Source: Hoeflea sp. YIM 152468
GTDB taxonomy: Bacteria; Pseudomonadota; Alphaproteobacteria; Rhizobiales; Rhizobiaceae
Length of the DNA: 64,000 nt
Direction of reading: 5' to 3'
NCBI RefSeq assembly: GCF_029210485.1
Contig: NZ_JARGET010000021.1
Span: 124,001 to 188,000 of the forward strand
The notes beneath the pieces were generated by a model. The model did not search any database, was not told the DNA's origin, and saw only the letters and a list, made by a program, of their open reading frames with translations. Below are positions 43,662 to 53,861 of the stretch, in pieces (the stretch's first letter is position 1; every line of letters starts with the position of its first letter). The translations under genes and the position numbers were made by a program.

Positions 43662-45651
43662 CCACTTCAGATCCGCCCGCGATCCCCGATCCCTTCGCGG
43701 CAGCCACCCATTCCGGTGGTGCGTGATGCGGCGTTTTTTCCCACAGATGCGCGTTGGAGGCTAATTGGCCGAGCGCCCGCCAGCCGGCATAGGACATCAG
43801 CAGCCAGTAGACCGGGGTCATGCACAGCCATCGGCTACTGAGCCTGGCCCGTTCATGCAGGGTGAATCCGCGCCAGCCCATGGCAAAAAAGGTCAGGTAA
43901 CTGCCGCCGATATTGCCCAGGTCAATCCACATAAGGGTGCGCTGCAGCGTCGAGATTTCGGCTCCCGGATCGCTGGCAAGCCAGGCGATGGTAAATCCGA
44001 TGAAAGCAAACATCAAAGGGTGCGCCAGCGCGGAGACGAGCATCCCGGCGATCATCAACTGAAAGATGACGAAGCCGCCGGCTCCCAGTGCGCGGCCGGT
44101 GTGCAGCGGCCGTCGCATGGCCACCAGCCAGGTCTGCGCCCAGCCTTTTAGCCAGCGGGTTCGTTGCCGAATCCAGGTATTCAGCGAGGACGGGGCGACT
44201 TCGACCGTGGCGCGGCTCAGCGTGCCGGTATGATAGCCATGGGCATACAGCCGCAGTCCCAGATCGGCGTCCTCGGTGACGTTGTGCGGGTCCCAGCCAC
44301 CCGCTTTTTCGAGGGCGGAGCGCAGGAAATGATTGGACGTGCCGCCCAGCGGAATCGGCATCCGGAGGCGGGCGAGAAAGGGGATGAGCACGCGGAACAA
44401 GCCGCTGTACTCCAGCGCGAACAATCCTGTGATCCAGTTCGAGCGCAGGTTTGCGATCGCCAGGGGCGATTGCAGGCAACCAAGGCTTGGATCGCTGTTA
44501 CGGAAAACTGTCCAGGCCTCAAGCAATTGTCCGGGCGCGGGCTTGTCCTCTGCGTCATAGACGGCAATCAGCGAACCGCGCGCGCCCTGCAAGGCATATT
44601 GCAGGGCCTTCGGTTTGGTGCGCGGACCGAAATCGGGTATCCGGACGATCTCGCTCTCCGGCCCGAGATTTTGTGATTGCAAGGCGGAAATTGTTGCCGT
44701 GTCACTGATCTCGCAAATGTATTTGATGTCGAGACGGCTTTTCGGCCAGCGCAAGGCCGAGATCCGCGACACGATGGCTGGCACCATCTCGGCTTCGTTG
44801 CGCAAAGCGATCAGCAGCGTGTAGACCGGCAGTCCGGTATCGACTGCCGGTCTTTCCGGAAGCGGCTTGGGTGTGTTGACCAAGGATGCGACGAGCGCAC
44901 TCAGACGCAACAGCACGACACCTGAGAAAAATGCTGTAAGACACAGGTGCATTGCGGCAAATGCCCCGGCTGGCCACAATAAAAACGCGGTTGCAAATCC
45001 ATAGGTTGCTGTTCCCAGCACAAAGCCTTGCGGACCGGTCATCACCCGCCGAGCGCTGGCGTCAAGATGGTCCTGATCAAGTTCGAAGGTGATTTTTCTG
45101 ACCCGGTCAGCGGCACCTGCCCGCCACACCGCGGTGCGAATGGTTGCGGGTGAGGCGACCGCCAGACGGTCGCGCAATCGCGGCCGTTGAGCCAGTTGCG
45201 CCCTGTGCATATCCAGATAACGGGCTTCAGGGACGATCACCGTAATCTGGCCTTTGGCGCGCGAGACCCTGAGCGGGCCGTCGCGGGTAAGCAGCACATC
45301 CGTTGAGTCCAGCCGGACCACCTCGCTTGGCTCGATCCGCTCGAGATAGGCAAGGCCCAGCTGCTCCGCCAGCCAGCGATAATAGAGGTCGGGCTCGATC
45401 AGCCCCTCCGCCAGCAGTTCCTTCTCGATGCTTGTGGCGTTGGTTTGCGCGGCCTTTGCCGCAGCATGGACATGCGGTTTGCCGATGCCGCAGCCCAGAA
45501 ACAACAATGCCTCGGACGCATACGCCCGAGGCACCTGGTGAGATAGCTCCGGCTGCACCGGGACCTGTCCGTGCCCGGCCCCCCTCTTCAGCCGCAAATG
45601 CGCACGAAAGCCGGCGTGTGCATGCTGACGGAAGGTTTTGCCTGGGGCCAT
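43627..45651 (-). CDS. GT2 family glycosyltransferase with N-terminal MshEN-like domain
   Basis: A 674-residue membrane glycosyltransferase. Residues about 70-115 (IEKELLAEGLIEPDLYYRWL) resemble the general secretion/MshEN N-terminal domain. Two helices follow (about 210-255), then a GT2 domain with YDAED (366-369 DAED), TEDADLG near 459, RQRTRW near 495 (the Q/RxxRW motif of processive enzymes), and three or four C-terminal helices. Polymer product unknown. The last dozen residues, VERVKGIEPSS, are the antisense reading of tRNA-Gly; the natural end may have been replaced by readthrough into it. Confidence 0.88.
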   Translation of the reverse strand: MAPGKTFRQHAHAGFRAHLRLKRGAGHGQVPVQPELSHQVPRAYASEALLFLGCGIGKPHVHAAAKAAQTNATSIEKELLAEGLIEPDLYYRWLAEQLGLAYLERIEPSEVVRLDSTDVLLTRDGPLRVSRAKGQITVIVPEARYLDMHRAQLAQRPRLRDRLAVASPATIRTAVWRAGAADRVRKITFELDQDHLDASARRVMTGPQGFVLGTATYGFATAFLLWPAGAFAAMHLCLTAFFSGVVLLRLSALVASLVNTPKPLPERPAVDTGLPVYTLLIALRNEAEMVPAIVSRISALRWPKSRLDIKYICEISDTATISALQSQNLGPESEIVRIPDFGPRTKPKALQYALQGARGSLIAVYDAEDKPAPGQLLEAWTVFRNSDPSLGCLQSPLAIANLRSNWITGLFALEYSGLFRVLIPFLARLRMPIPLGGTSNHFLRSALEKAGGWDPHNVTEDADLGLRLYAHGYHTGTLSRATVEVAPSSLNTWIRQRTRWLKGWAQTWLVAMRRPLHTGRALGAGGFVIFQLMIAGMLVSALAHPLMFAFIGFTIAWLASDPGAEISTLQRTLMWIDLGNIGGSYLTFFAMGWRGFTLHERARLSSRWLCMTPVYWLLMSYAGWRALGQLASNAHLWEKTPHHAPPEWVAAAKGSGIAGGSEVVERVKGIEPSS

Positions 45652-45694
45652 GACTCTGATAAACACATGACGGTTGAAGCGGAGAGTGAAATCT

Positions 45695-46591
45695 ATGGTA
45701 GTGAATGCGGGCGCAATTGCACCCCTGAAATTTGCGGGCATATTGCGCATTCTGTGCGCTTTTATCGCCTTTTTAGCCGCGGCACTCCCGGTTTTGGCCA
45801 CCGACAGGTTGGCCACTGATGAAATTCTCGTGCCCAACTACACGGATCCGCGAGAGCGCATCCCGGTGCCCGACCTGAGCACCTACAACCGCATCCGTTT
45901 TGTCACCACTGTGGACTTTCCCCCCTTCAACTTTCTGGATCAGACCGGCCGCCTTGCCGGTTTTCACATTGATCTGGCCCGCGCCATCTGTGACGAACTC
46001 GAGATATTGCCGCGGTGCCAGATCCAGGCGCTCCCCTGGGCCGAACTGGAGGGTGCCTTGTCGACCGGCCAGGCGGAAGCATTGATAGCTGGCTTGGCAA
46101 TCACCGCCGACAGCCGCGCTGCGCACCATTTCACCCGGACCTATCTGGCCCTGCCGGCGCGCTTCGCCATCCGTGCCGACAAGCTCCCCACCCAGAACAG
46201 CGCCAAGGCGCTTGCGGGACAGCGGGTCGGCGTCCTGGCCGGCACGGCGCATGAAGCGATGGTGCGGGACTGGTTTGGCGGCGTGAAGCCGGTCACCTTT
46301 TCAAGGCCGGGCTGGATGTTTGACGCGCTCAAGGCGGGCAGCATCGATGCGGTGTTCGGCAACGGGCTGCAACTGTCCTTCTGGCTTTCGAGCCAGTCTG
46401 CCGAAGGTTGCTGCCGTTTTTTCGATGGTCCCTATTTCTCGCAAGCGCATCTTGGCGAGGGCCTGGCAATCGCGGTCAGCCCGCGAAGGGCTGCGCTTGC
46501 CGAGGCGTTTGATCATGCGCTCGCAGAACTCAACCGGAATGGCCGCTTTTCCGAGCTCTATCTGCGCTGGTTTCCCAACGGGCTTTATTGA
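45695..46591 (+). CDS. Extracellular solute-binding protein (family 3), amino-acid-type
   Basis: A 298-residue periplasmic binding protein. A signal peptide covers about residues 1-36 (ILCAFIAFLAAALPVLA before the cut). The SBP_bac_3 fold follows: VDFPPFNFLDQTGRLAGFHIDL, ALSTGQAEALIAGLAIT, LAGQRVGVLAGTAHEAMVRD. No permease or ATPase gene is adjacent, so it is an orphan. ATG at 45695 has GGAGAG upstream; TTG at 45674 is an alternative. It is divergent from the glycosyltransferase gene, 43 bp apart, and its end overlaps the next gene by 7 bp. Confidence 0.88.
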   Translation: MVVNAGAIAPLKFAGILRILCAFIAFLAAALPVLATDRLATDEILVPNYTDPRERIPVPDLSTYNRIRFVTTVDFPPFNFLDQTGRLAGFHIDLARAICDELEILPRCQIQALPWAELEGALSTGQAEALIAGLAITADSRAAHHFTRTYLALPARFAIRADKLPTQNSAKALAGQRVGVLAGTAHEAMVRDWFGGVKPVTFSRPGWMFDALKAGSIDAVFGNGLQLSFWLSSQSAEGCCRFFDGPYFSQAHLGEGLAIAVSPRRAALAEAFDHALAELNRNGRFSELYLRWFPNGLY

Positions 46592-47433
46592 TCCGGCTTT
46601 GGCGGTGTTTTCGCACCCGGCGTTGACGCGAAGGGCAGCGCGAGCGCCCAGCCAAGACCAGATGCGCGGCGGCCGTCACGCCATTCCGACAGGCCGATTT
46701 CGATGCCGGTGTCGCCGCGCCGTGGCGTCTGGGTGTAAGTCGAGAACATCCGGTCCCAGATCGCCAGGTTGAAGCCGTAATTGGAATCGGTTTCGCGCCG
46801 GTCGGTGGAATGATGGATCCGGTGCATGTCGGGCGTCACCACCACAAGCCGCAGCACGGCATCAACCGCCCTGGGAAGCTTGATGTTGGCGTGATTGAAC
46901 ATTGCCGCGCCATTGAGCACGATTTCAAACACCAGTACCGCCACCGCCGGCGCGCCGAGCGCGATGATGACCGCGGCCTTCCATAGCATCGACAGCACGA
47001 TTTCGAGCGGATGGAATCTGAGCGCGGTGGTCAGGTCAAAGCCGGTGTCGGCGTGGTGCATCCGGTGAATGCGCCACAGCCATGGCCATTTGTGACTGAC
47101 CAGATGTTCGAGCCAGACGGCGAAATCCAGAATGATAAAGGCCAGAACTCCGGCCATCCACACGGGCAGCCCCAGCATCGCAAACAATCCCAGCCCGTTC
47201 GAATGAGCCCACAGCGCGGTGCCCACGGCAGCCAGCGGGAACAGGATCCGCAACGCCACCGAGGACAGCACCACCATCGCCACATTGGTGACCCAGCGCC
47301 GGGATTTCAGTGCGCCCCGCATCTCGTCGCGCTCAAGCCGTGGCGCCAGCAACTCAACCGCTGCGAGCGTGATGAAAATGGTTGAAAAAGCCAGGAGCCG
47401 GAGCACCGGCTCGGACAGTCCGAACAAGGTCAT
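46585..47433 (-). CDS. Sterol desaturase/fatty acid hydroxylase family protein
   Basis: A 282-residue di-iron membrane enzyme with about five helices. The histidine clusters are HLVSHKWPWLWRIHRMHHAD, then RFHP, and DMHRIHHSTDRRETDSNYG, matching the three-box ligand pattern. Family members hydroxylate or desaturate lipids; bacterial members act on fatty acids, carotenoids or hopanoid-type lipids, and the substrate here is unknown. It converges with the solute-binding protein gene, overlapping by 7 bp. Confidence 0.9.
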   Translation of the reverse strand: MTLFGLSEPVLRLLAFSTIFITLAAVELLAPRLERDEMRGALKSRRWVTNVAMVVLSSVALRILFPLAAVGTALWAHSNGLGLFAMLGLPVWMAGVLAFIILDFAVWLEHLVSHKWPWLWRIHRMHHADTGFDLTTALRFHPLEIVLSMLWKAAVIIALGAPAVAVLVFEIVLNGAAMFNHANIKLPRAVDAVLRLVVVTPDMHRIHHSTDRRETDSNYGFNLAIWDRMFSTYTQTPRRGDTGIEIGLSEWRDGRRASGLGWALALPFASTPGAKTPPKPDQ

Positions 47434-47557
47434 TGTGTGCCTCCAGGTGATGTTCTGGCGCTTTCATGCCACAAGCTGCCGGCCGCAGGCGAAACACGAT
47501 CTGGTGAACCCCGGATCTGCCGGGTGCGCCTGTGCGTGCTCCGCCGTCTGCAACGCC

Positions 47558-47971
47558 TCAGGGACTCTTGAACCGGGCCATGGCACTGCGCTCGATGGCA
47601 GCACAAGTCAGCTTGTCCAGCCCCAGGCGGTCGCGCAACATCTGCAGCAGCCGGATTTCTTCCTGCTGAATATTGTAATCCGCCGATGCGACTTCCACAG
47701 CCAGCGCGTAAGCTGTGTCGTAGAATCGGTGTGGCACCGCGTCGCGCACCACTTCGAGCACGATGTCGAGCCCTTCAGGCCCCTTGAGCAGTTCGGCGGC
47801 GGCGCGGGTGACGCCGACGAGGCGATCTGCGTCAAACCCTTCAAACACCGGAAGAAAAGTCACCAGACGGCCTATGCGCGCCAGTTCCGCGTCATTCATC
47901 GCCTTGTCGACAGCGGACATGGTGACCATCAGATAAATCAGCGCGTCGTGGGTGGTGATACGGTCAGTCAT
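47558..47971 (-). CDS. TerB family (tellurite resistance-like) helical protein
   Basis: A 137-residue all-helical protein of the TerB-like family. It shows the typical acidic metal-binding-type features IYLMVTMSAVDKAMNDAEL and VASADYNIQQEEIRLLQMLRDRL. TerB proteins bind metals and are linked to tellurite and stress responses, but stand-alone short members in Alphaproteobacteria have no tested role. No other ter genes are nearby. Confidence 0.87.
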   Translation of the reverse strand: MTDRITTHDALIYLMVTMSAVDKAMNDAELARIGRLVTFLPVFEGFDADRLVGVTRAAAELLKGPEGLDIVLEVVRDAVPHRFYDTAYALAVEVASADYNIQQEEIRLLQMLRDRLGLDKLTCAAIERSAMARFKSP

Positions 47972-48079
47972 CGGCAGATTATCTCCTGAGTGCTTGATGC
48001 AAGATAAGAAGCCCCCCTCCGCCGCGCAAGCGGGCCTTGGTCGATTGGGCCGGTCTGCGACAGTCTGGCGACCCCTCGG

Positions 48080-48751
48080 CTACTGGCTGGCCCAGATGAT
48101 CCTGGCAATCCAGTCGATCTCGCTGACGTCAAAGCTGCGGTTGGCGTGATCGGGATTGAGCGAGATCAGCTCCACCGATCGCGGGCTCTGGCGGTTGAGC
48201 ACCTTGGCCATGACTTCGCCTTCACGCGAGCGCACCACCACCCGGTCGCCGCGGCGGATCTGGGCGCCTGGCTCGACGATCAGTATGTCGCCGTCGCGGT
48301 ACAGCGGCATCATGCTGTCGCCCTGGACTTCGAGCGCATAAACGCCGGGCCGGTCGGAAGCCTGGGCCGGAAAATCCACCACATCCCAACCCTGACCGGC
48401 GGGAAAGCCGCCATCGTCGAAAAAACCGCCGGACCCGGCCTGGGCGAACCCGAGCAGCGGGATCGAACCGGTCTGTGGTGGGAAGGGGCCTTCGGGAAAC
48501 AGAGCCTCGGTCGGCTGCTGCTCGCCGCGCACCAGGCTCATGAAGTCTTCGAGCGAAGCCCCGGTGGCGTCCAGCACCTTGGCAAGAGATTCCGTCGACG
48601 GCCAGCGGTGGCGGCCATCGGCGCCGGAACGCTTCGACTTGTTGAAGGCCGTCGGGTCCAGGCCGGCACGCCGGGCAAGCCCCGAGGCTGTAAGCCCGTG
48701 GCGCTCCGCAAGCGCGTCGAGCGCTGACCAGATGCGTTCATGCGAGAGCAT
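48080..48751 (-). CDS. Helix-turn-helix regulator with S24 (LexA/CI-like) peptidase domain
   Basis: A 223-residue regulator. Residues 1-75 form the DNA-binding domain (GLTASGLARRAGLDPTAFNK). The C-terminal S24 domain has GDSMMPLYRDGDILIV with the nucleophile serine and a lysine in GEVMAKVLNR. An Ala-Gly (FAQAGSGGFF) sits where LexA-type autocleavage would occur. No phage genes are near, so it is a chromosomal regulator of unknown targets, possibly DNA-damage responsive. Confidence 0.9.
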   Translation of the reverse strand: MLSHERIWSALDALAERHGLTASGLARRAGLDPTAFNKSKRSGADGRHRWPSTESLAKVLDATGASLEDFMSLVRGEQQPTEALFPEGPFPPQTGSIPLLGFAQAGSGGFFDDGGFPAGQGWDVVDFPAQASDRPGVYALEVQGDSMMPLYRDGDILIVEPGAQIRRGDRVVVRSREGEVMAKVLNRQSPRSVELISLNPDHANRSFDVSEIDWIARIIWASQ

Positions 48752-48901
48752 GGTCCAGGATCCCGCTGTTTCAGAACAGGGCCGGGCGTAGGATGCTCGG
48801 GCCCGACAGCTCTCTTTCTACATGATCAGCCGCTGCCGAGTAAAGAGCGATAGGAAAAATATCCTCACTGGCATGGCGCTCGGACAAGGTCTGCATCCGG
48901 C

Positions 48902-49519
48902 TCAGTGTGCCCGGATCGGTTTGCGGCCGGAGCTCAGAGCTTCGTCGAGCAACTCGATACGGTCCTGTCCCCAGAACGGTTCGCCGTTGAGCACATAGGT
49001 CGGCACTCCCACGGCGTCGGCGGCGATGGCTTCGCTCGAGTTGCGTTCGCGGATCGCGGCGATTTCGTCTGTCTTGGCCTCGGCAATGGCCGGCGCCGCA
49101 TCGAGCCCCACCTGCGAAAGATAGGAGATCAGCACGGCTTCATCGGCGATGTTCTCGTCATAGGCCCACACGCCGGACAGCACCTTGGACATGAAGTAGC
49201 GAGGGTCATGACCGGAGTTGACCAAAGCGATGATGATCCGGTCGGCAAGGGCCGCATCCACCGGCCAGTACTTGGGTGTCGTCTTGATCGGCAGGTTGCG
49301 CCAGGCGGCGAGGCGCTGCAACTCGATCAGCCGCAACCGCTGCCGCACCGGTGGCCTCTGCCCAGGCGGAACGGCGCCTGAAATGTCCCACAAGGCGGCG
49401 AGGTTGACCGGCTTGTAGTTCAGCGTCGCCTTGTGGCGTTCCGCGACTTCGCAAATCCGATTGTGCCCCAGATAGGTGAAGGGCGATGCGCAGTAGAAAT
49501 AGTAATCGATGACGGACAT
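48902..49519 (-). CDS. 2-hydroxychromene-2-carboxylate isomerase family (DsbA-like kappa GST)
   Basis: A 205-residue thioredoxin-fold protein of the DsbA/kappa-GST type. The N-terminal DYYFYCASPFTYLG has the SPF motif in place of a CxxC, as in HCCA isomerases. The C-terminal part ADAVGVPTYVLNGEPFWGQDRIELL is the family signature. The enzyme acts in naphthalene catabolism, but most relatives have other unknown substrates. ATG at 49519 is used; the longer frame lacks support. It stands alone downstream of the beta-oxidation operon terminator. Confidence 0.9.
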   Translation of the reverse strand: MSVIDYYFYCASPFTYLGHNRICEVAERHKATLNYKPVNLAALWDISGAVPPGQRPPVRQRLRLIELQRLAAWRNLPIKTTPKYWPVDAALADRIIIALVNSGHDPRYFMSKVLSGVWAYDENIADEAVLISYLSQVGLDAAPAIAEAKTDEIAAIRERNSSEAIAADAVGVPTYVLNGEPFWGQDRIELLDEALSSGRKPIRAH

Positions 49520-49684
49520 TGAACGGACCTCGCTTTTGACCGACAGTGCCGAATGGACAAATCCCGGCAAGGCTCTTTGGTATCATGCGTTTGCCCGGTT
49601 AATTTTCTGGCTATCAAGCCATACCGGCGTCAGCGCCCAGCTTCCGCTCTGTTATGCGCTGGTGGCAACAAGGCCCTGAAACAA

Positions 49685-49708
49685 CAAACGGGCCAGAAGG
49701 CCCGTTTG
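49685..49708 (-). terminator. Terminator of the beta-oxidation operon
   Basis: CAAACGGGCC and GGCCCGTTTG form a perfect 10-bp stem around a four-base loop, 26 bp after the fadJ stop. On the minus strand the stem ends in GTTTGTTGTTT, which is T-rich. It may also work in the other direction less well. Confidence 0.8.
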
Positions 49709-49733
49709 AAGTTCCGTGACAAGCACCACCTGA

Positions 49734-51947
49734 TCAGGCGGCGGCCTTGTCGTCGCGGTAGGGATTGAAGCGCCCGTAGAAGGTCTCGCCGTTCGCCGCC
49801 ATCTCAACCAACAGCTTCGGGGCACGGAACTGCTTGCCGTATTTGCGCGCCAGCACCTTGCACATGTCGACAAAGGCCTTGGCGCCCATATTGTCGATGT
49901 AGCTCAGCGCTCCGCCGGTGTGCGGGGCAAAGCCGAAGCCAAGGATGGTGCCGAGATCGGCTTCGCGGGGATCGGTGACAATGCCTTCCTCCACGGTGCG
50001 GGCAGCTTCCAGTGCGATCACCGCCAGATAGCGGTTCTGCAATTCCTGCACGTCGATCTTGGCCGGGTCGAGCTGCGGATAGAGCGTCTTCAGCTCGGGC
50101 CACAGGTGTTTTTTGGCGGGTTTGGCCGGATAGTCGTAAAAACCCTTGCCGTTCTTGCGGCCCAGACGGCCCTCCTTCTCGACCATGCGCTCGACCAGCG
50201 CCAGGTGCCGCGGGTCGACCGCCTTCTCGCCCAGATCGGCAACGGCCGCGCGCAGGATCTTCAGCGAAAGATCAATCGCCACCTCGTCATTGAGCGACAG
50301 GGGTCCGACCGGCATGCCGGCCATTTTGGCGGCATTCTCGATCATTGCCGGCGGCACGCCTTCAGCCAGCATGTTGTAGCTCTCGTTCATGTACCGCAGC
50401 ACACACCGGTTGACGAAGAAGCCGCGGGTGTCGTTGACCACGATCGGGGTCTTCTTGATCGCCGCAACATAATCGAGCGCCACGGCCAGCGCCTTGTCCG
50501 AGGTCTTGCGGCCAAGAATGATCTCGACCAGCAGCATCTTGTCCACCGGCGAGAAGAAGTGGATGCCGATGAAGTTCTTCGGCCGCTTCGAGTTCTTGGC
50601 GAGCCCGGTGATCGGCAGCGTCGAGGTGTTTGACGCATAGACCGTGGTCGGGCGGATCTGCGCCTCGATGGATTCGGTCACCGCCTTTTTGACCTCACGG
50701 TCTTCGAACACCGCTTCGATCACCAGATCCGCATCCGCCAGATCGGCGTGATCGGTCGACGTGCTGATCAGCGACAGCAGCTTGTCGCCCTCTTCCTTGG
50801 TGGTCTTGCCCCTCTGGATGCCCTTTTTCACCAGTTCCTCGGAGTAGGCCTTGCCCTTTTCAGCCGCCGCGACATCGCGGTCGATCAGCACCACGGGGAT
50901 GCCGGCCTTGGCCGTCACATAGGCAATGCCCGCGCCCATGAAGCCGGCGCCGACAACGCCGATCTTGCGGAACTTGGTCGGCTTGATGCCCTCGGGGCGG
51001 CGCGCGCCCTTGTTGATTTCCTGCAGCGAGACGAACAGCGAGCGGATCATCGACTGGGCTTCCGGCGTCTGCAGGATATGGCTGAAATAGCGCTGCTCGA
51101 TCCGCAAGCCGGTATCGAAGGGAACCTGCAGGCCTTCAAACACGCTCTGCAGGATCGCCTTGGCGGCGGGGTAGTTGTTCTGTGTCTCGCGCCGCAAGAT
51201 GGCCGAAGCCGCAGGCCACAATTGCGCGCCCTGCGCAGACCAGATCTTGCCGCCGGGCAGCTTGAACCCCTTGACGTCCCAGGGCGCGACCGCCGACAGC
51301 CCGCCCTTGATCATCGCCTTGGCGGCAGCCACCAGTTTTTTCGGTTCGACCACCTCGTGGACAAGACCCATCGCCTTGGCGCGGGCCGGCGTCAGCGACT
51401 GCCCGGTGGTCATCATCTGCAGCGCGTCCTGCGCATTGGTCAGGCGCGGCACCCGCTGGGTGCCGCCGGCGCCGGGGAAAATGCCGACCTTGACTTCCGG
51501 CAACGCCATTTTGACGGCAGGCGAATCCGCCACCACACGGCCATGGCAGGCCAGCGACAATTCGAACGCGCCGCCCATGCACACACCGTTGATCGCCGAC
51601 ACCCATGGCTTGCCGCAGGTTTCGATCTTGCGGAACAACCCGCTCATCCGGCCGACCTGGTCGAACAGCATCTGTTGCGCCTTCTCCGGATTGTTGCGTT
51701 TCTCCTCTTCCATGCTGGCCAGCATGGTCTTCATCATGGTCAGGTCGGCGCCGCCGGAGAAGGATGATTTGCCGGAGGTGAATACGACGCCTTTGACATT
51801 GTCGTCGGCGACGAAGCGGTCAACCAGTCCGTCAAGTTGCTCCAGTGCCTCTTGTGTGAACACATTCATCGACCGGCCGGCCATGTCCCAGGTGACCAGC
51901 GCGATGCCGTCATTGTCGACGTCTACGGTGTAAATCTCATTGCTCAT
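49734..51947 (-). CDS. fadJ: Fatty acid oxidation complex alpha subunit (enoyl-CoA hydratase/3-hydroxyacyl-CoA dehydrogenase)
   Basis: A 737-residue bifunctional beta-oxidation enzyme. The N-terminal hydratase/isomerase domain (about 1-190) has [15 protein letters not shown] and [19 protein letters not shown]. The NAD-binding domain begins near residue 320 with [20 protein letters not shown]. The dehydrogenase motif includes [17 protein letters not shown], with the catalytic histidine in IHFFSP. Two C-terminal helical domains follow. It is the last gene of the operon, 16 bp after the thiolase stop. Confidence 0.95.
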   Translation of the reverse strand: MSNEIYTVDVDNDGIALVTWDMAGRSMNVFTQEALEQLDGLVDRFVADDNVKGVVFTSGKSSFSGGADLTMMKTMLASMEEEKRNNPEKAQQMLFDQVGRMSGLFRKIETCGKPWVSAINGVCMGGAFELSLACHGRVVADSPAVKMALPEVKVGIFPGAGGTQRVPRLTNAQDALQMMTTGQSLTPARAKAMGLVHEVVEPKKLVAAAKAMIKGGLSAVAPWDVKGFKLPGGKIWSAQGAQLWPAASAILRRETQNNYPAAKAILQSVFEGLQVPFDTGLRIEQRYFSHILQTPEAQSMIRSLFVSLQEINKGARRPEGIKPTKFRKIGVVGAGFMGAGIAYVTAKAGIPVVLIDRDVAAAEKGKAYSEELVKKGIQRGKTTKEEGDKLLSLISTSTDHADLADADLVIEAVFEDREVKKAVTESIEAQIRPTTVYASNTSTLPITGLAKNSKRPKNFIGIHFFSPVDKMLLVEIILGRKTSDKALAVALDYVAAIKKTPIVVNDTRGFFVNRCVLRYMNESYNMLAEGVPPAMIENAAKMAGMPVGPLSLNDEVAIDLSLKILRAAVADLGEKAVDPRHLALVERMVEKEGRLGRKNGKGFYDYPAKPAKKHLWPELKTLYPQLDPAKIDVQELQNRYLAVIALEAARTVEEGIVTDPREADLGTILGFGFAPHTGGALSYIDNMGAKAFVDMCKVLARKYGKQFRAPKLLVEMAANGETFYGRFNPYRDDKAAA

Positions 51948-51963
51948 ATCGGTTCTCCGGAAA

Positions 51964-53172
51964 TCAGACGCGTTCGATGATCGTCGCGGTGCCCATGCCC
52001 GCGCCGATGCACAACGTCACAAGGGCGGTGTTGAGATCGCGGCGCTCAAGCTCGTCGAGCACGGTGCCCAGGATCATGGCGCCGGTGGCGCCGAGCGGGT
52101 GACCCATGGCAATGGCGCCGCCATTGACATTGATCTTGTCGGACGGAATGTCGAAGGCCTGTTGGAAGCGCAGCACTACCGAGGCAAACGCCTCGTTGAG
52201 TTCGAACAGATCGATGTCCTCGACCTTCATCTTGGCCCGCTTGAGCAGCTTTTCGGTCACGTCAACCGGACCGGTCAGCATCAGCGCCGGATCGGAGCCG
52301 ATATTGGCGAAGGCGCGGATCTTGGCGCGGGGCGCCAGCCCCATCGTCTTGCCGCCGCGTTTGGAACCGAGCAGCACCAGTCCGGCGCCATCGACGATGC
52401 CGGACGAATTGCCGGCATGGTGGACATGATTGATGGACTCGATCTCGGGATGGGCCTGGATCGCAACCGCGCCGAAGCCGCCCATTTCCGCCATCATGCC
52501 GAAGGAGGCATTGAGGCTGGCCAGCGCCTGCATGTCGGTGCCCGGCCGCATGTGCTCGTCCCGGTCCAGAATGGTCAGACCGTTGATGTCCTTGACCGGC
52601 ACGACCGACTTGTCGAAATAGCCCTTCTCCCAGGCCTGCGCGGCGCGCTTCTGGCTTTCCACCGCATAGGCGTCGACGTCGTCGCGGGAGAAGCCGTATT
52701 TGGTGGCGATCAGGTCGGCCGAAACGCCCTGCGGCATGAAATAGGCCGGAATGTTGACCGACGGATCCATGAACCAGGCACCGCCCTGGGCGCCGATGCC
52801 GATGCGCGACATCGATTCCACGCCGCCAGCGATGACGATGTCATCGGCGCCATAGGCAATCTTGCCGGAAGCGAGGTTGATCGCATCGAGACCGGAGGCG
52901 CAGAAGCGGTTGATCTGGATGCCCGGCGCCTCGGTGGCATAACCGGCTTCAAAGGTCGCAGCCCGCGCAATGTCGCCGCCGGCCTCGCCGATGGCATCGA
53001 CGCAGCCCATGATGATGTCGTCGACCTTGCTGGTGTCAAGGCCGTTGCGGTCGCGCAGCGCCTCGAGCATGTGCGACCCAAGCCGCACCGATGGAACCTC
53101 GTGCAGGCTTCCGTCTTTCTTGCCGCGGCCCCGCGGGGTGCGGACGTGATCATAGACAAATACATCAACCAT
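51964..53172 (-). CDS. fadA: Acetyl-CoA C-acyltransferase (thiolase)
   Basis: A 402-residue thiolase cleaving 3-ketoacyl-CoA in the last step of beta-oxidation. The nucleophile cysteine is in [16 protein letters not shown] (about residue 91); [20 protein letters not shown] has the catalytic histidine, and [13 protein letters not shown] at the C terminus the second cysteine. It forms the beta partner of the FadJ-type alpha subunit encoded directly downstream. Gene name follows function; fadI is equally possible. Confidence 0.94.
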   Translation of the reverse strand: MVDVFVYDHVRTPRGRGKKDGSLHEVPSVRLGSHMLEALRDRNGLDTSKVDDIIMGCVDAIGEAGGDIARAATFEAGYATEAPGIQINRFCASGLDAINLASGKIAYGADDIVIAGGVESMSRIGIGAQGGAWFMDPSVNIPAYFMPQGVSADLIATKYGFSRDDVDAYAVESQKRAAQAWEKGYFDKSVVPVKDINGLTILDRDEHMRPGTDMQALASLNASFGMMAEMGGFGAVAIQAHPEIESINHVHHAGNSSGIVDGAGLVLLGSKRGGKTMGLAPRAKIRAFANIGSDPALMLTGPVDVTEKLLKRAKMKVEDIDLFELNEAFASVVLRFQQAFDIPSDKINVNGGAIAMGHPLGATGAMILGTVLDELERRDLNTALVTLCIGAGMGTATIIERV

Positions 53173-53203
53173 TGCGGTGATCTCCAGTGTTATCGTGTTC
53201 GGG

Positions 53204-53857
53204 TCAGGCGGTTGCCGTTGCAGGGTTCAGCCCGCTCGGCATCAGGTCTTCAGGTCGTTTGTAGCCGGGCAGGGCGGCAATGCGGTCGAGCCAGGCGGCA
53301 ATATTGGGATAGGCTTCCGGATTCATGCCGATCTGATCGGGCCAGAACAGGTAGCCGCACAGCGACAGGTCGGCGATTGTCGGGTGTCCGCTGGCCACGA
53401 AATCGCGATCGGCGAGATGCGCTTCGAGCACCTTCCAGGCGCTGATGGCGCGGGCTTGCAGGAACTGCGTCGCCGGGTCGTCCGGCTTTTTCTGAAAGTG
53501 GCTCATGAAACGGGCGGTTGCGGTGTAGCTGGTCAGTTTATGGTTGTCCCACAACAGCCAGCGCAGAATCTCGCGGCGCTCGTCTTCATTGGCCGGTCCG
53601 AAGCGGTCAAACTCCCGCGACAGATAATCGAGAATGGCGCCGGACTGGCTCAGGACCAGATCGCCGTCCACCTTGTGGTGGGTGAGCACCGGCACTTCAC
53701 CCATGACGTTCAAGGCGCGGAAATCCGCCGAGCGGGTCTGTCCGGTAAAGAAAGCCACCCGGCGTGGCTGCCAGTCAGCGCTGCACAATTCCAGCATCAG
53801 TGCCGCCTTGTAGGCGTTGCCACTTTCCACAAAACAATCGAGAGTGAAGTCGGTCAT
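53204..53857 (-). CDS. Glutathione S-transferase family protein within the beta-oxidation operon
   Basis: A 217-residue protein with a thioredoxin-like N-terminal domain (about 1-85; GEVPVLTHHKVDGDLVLSQSGAILDYL with the cis-Pro and QS motif) and an all-helical C-terminal domain. The N-terminal active residue is probably Ser (CFVESGNAYKAALML). It lies between the acyl-CoA dehydrogenase gene (4 bp) and the thiolase gene (31 bp), so it is cotranscribed with fatty-acid oxidation. A role in lipid-peroxide or enal detoxification is inferred. Confidence 0.9.
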   Translation of the reverse strand: MTDFTLDCFVESGNAYKAALMLELCSADWQPRRVAFFTGQTRSADFRALNVMGEVPVLTHHKVDGDLVLSQSGAILDYLSREFDRFGPANEDERREILRWLLWDNHKLTSYTATARFMSHFQKKPDDPATQFLQARAISAWKVLEAHLADRDFVASGHPTIADLSLCGYLFWPDQIGMNPEAYPNIAAWLDRIAALPGYKRPEDLMPSGLNPATATA

Positions 53858-53861
53858 CGGC

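Noticed and set aside
48080-48751. Prophage immunity repressor
   Set aside because: The S24 domain alone suggested it, but no integrase, structural or lysis genes are near and the neighbours are housekeeping-type genes.
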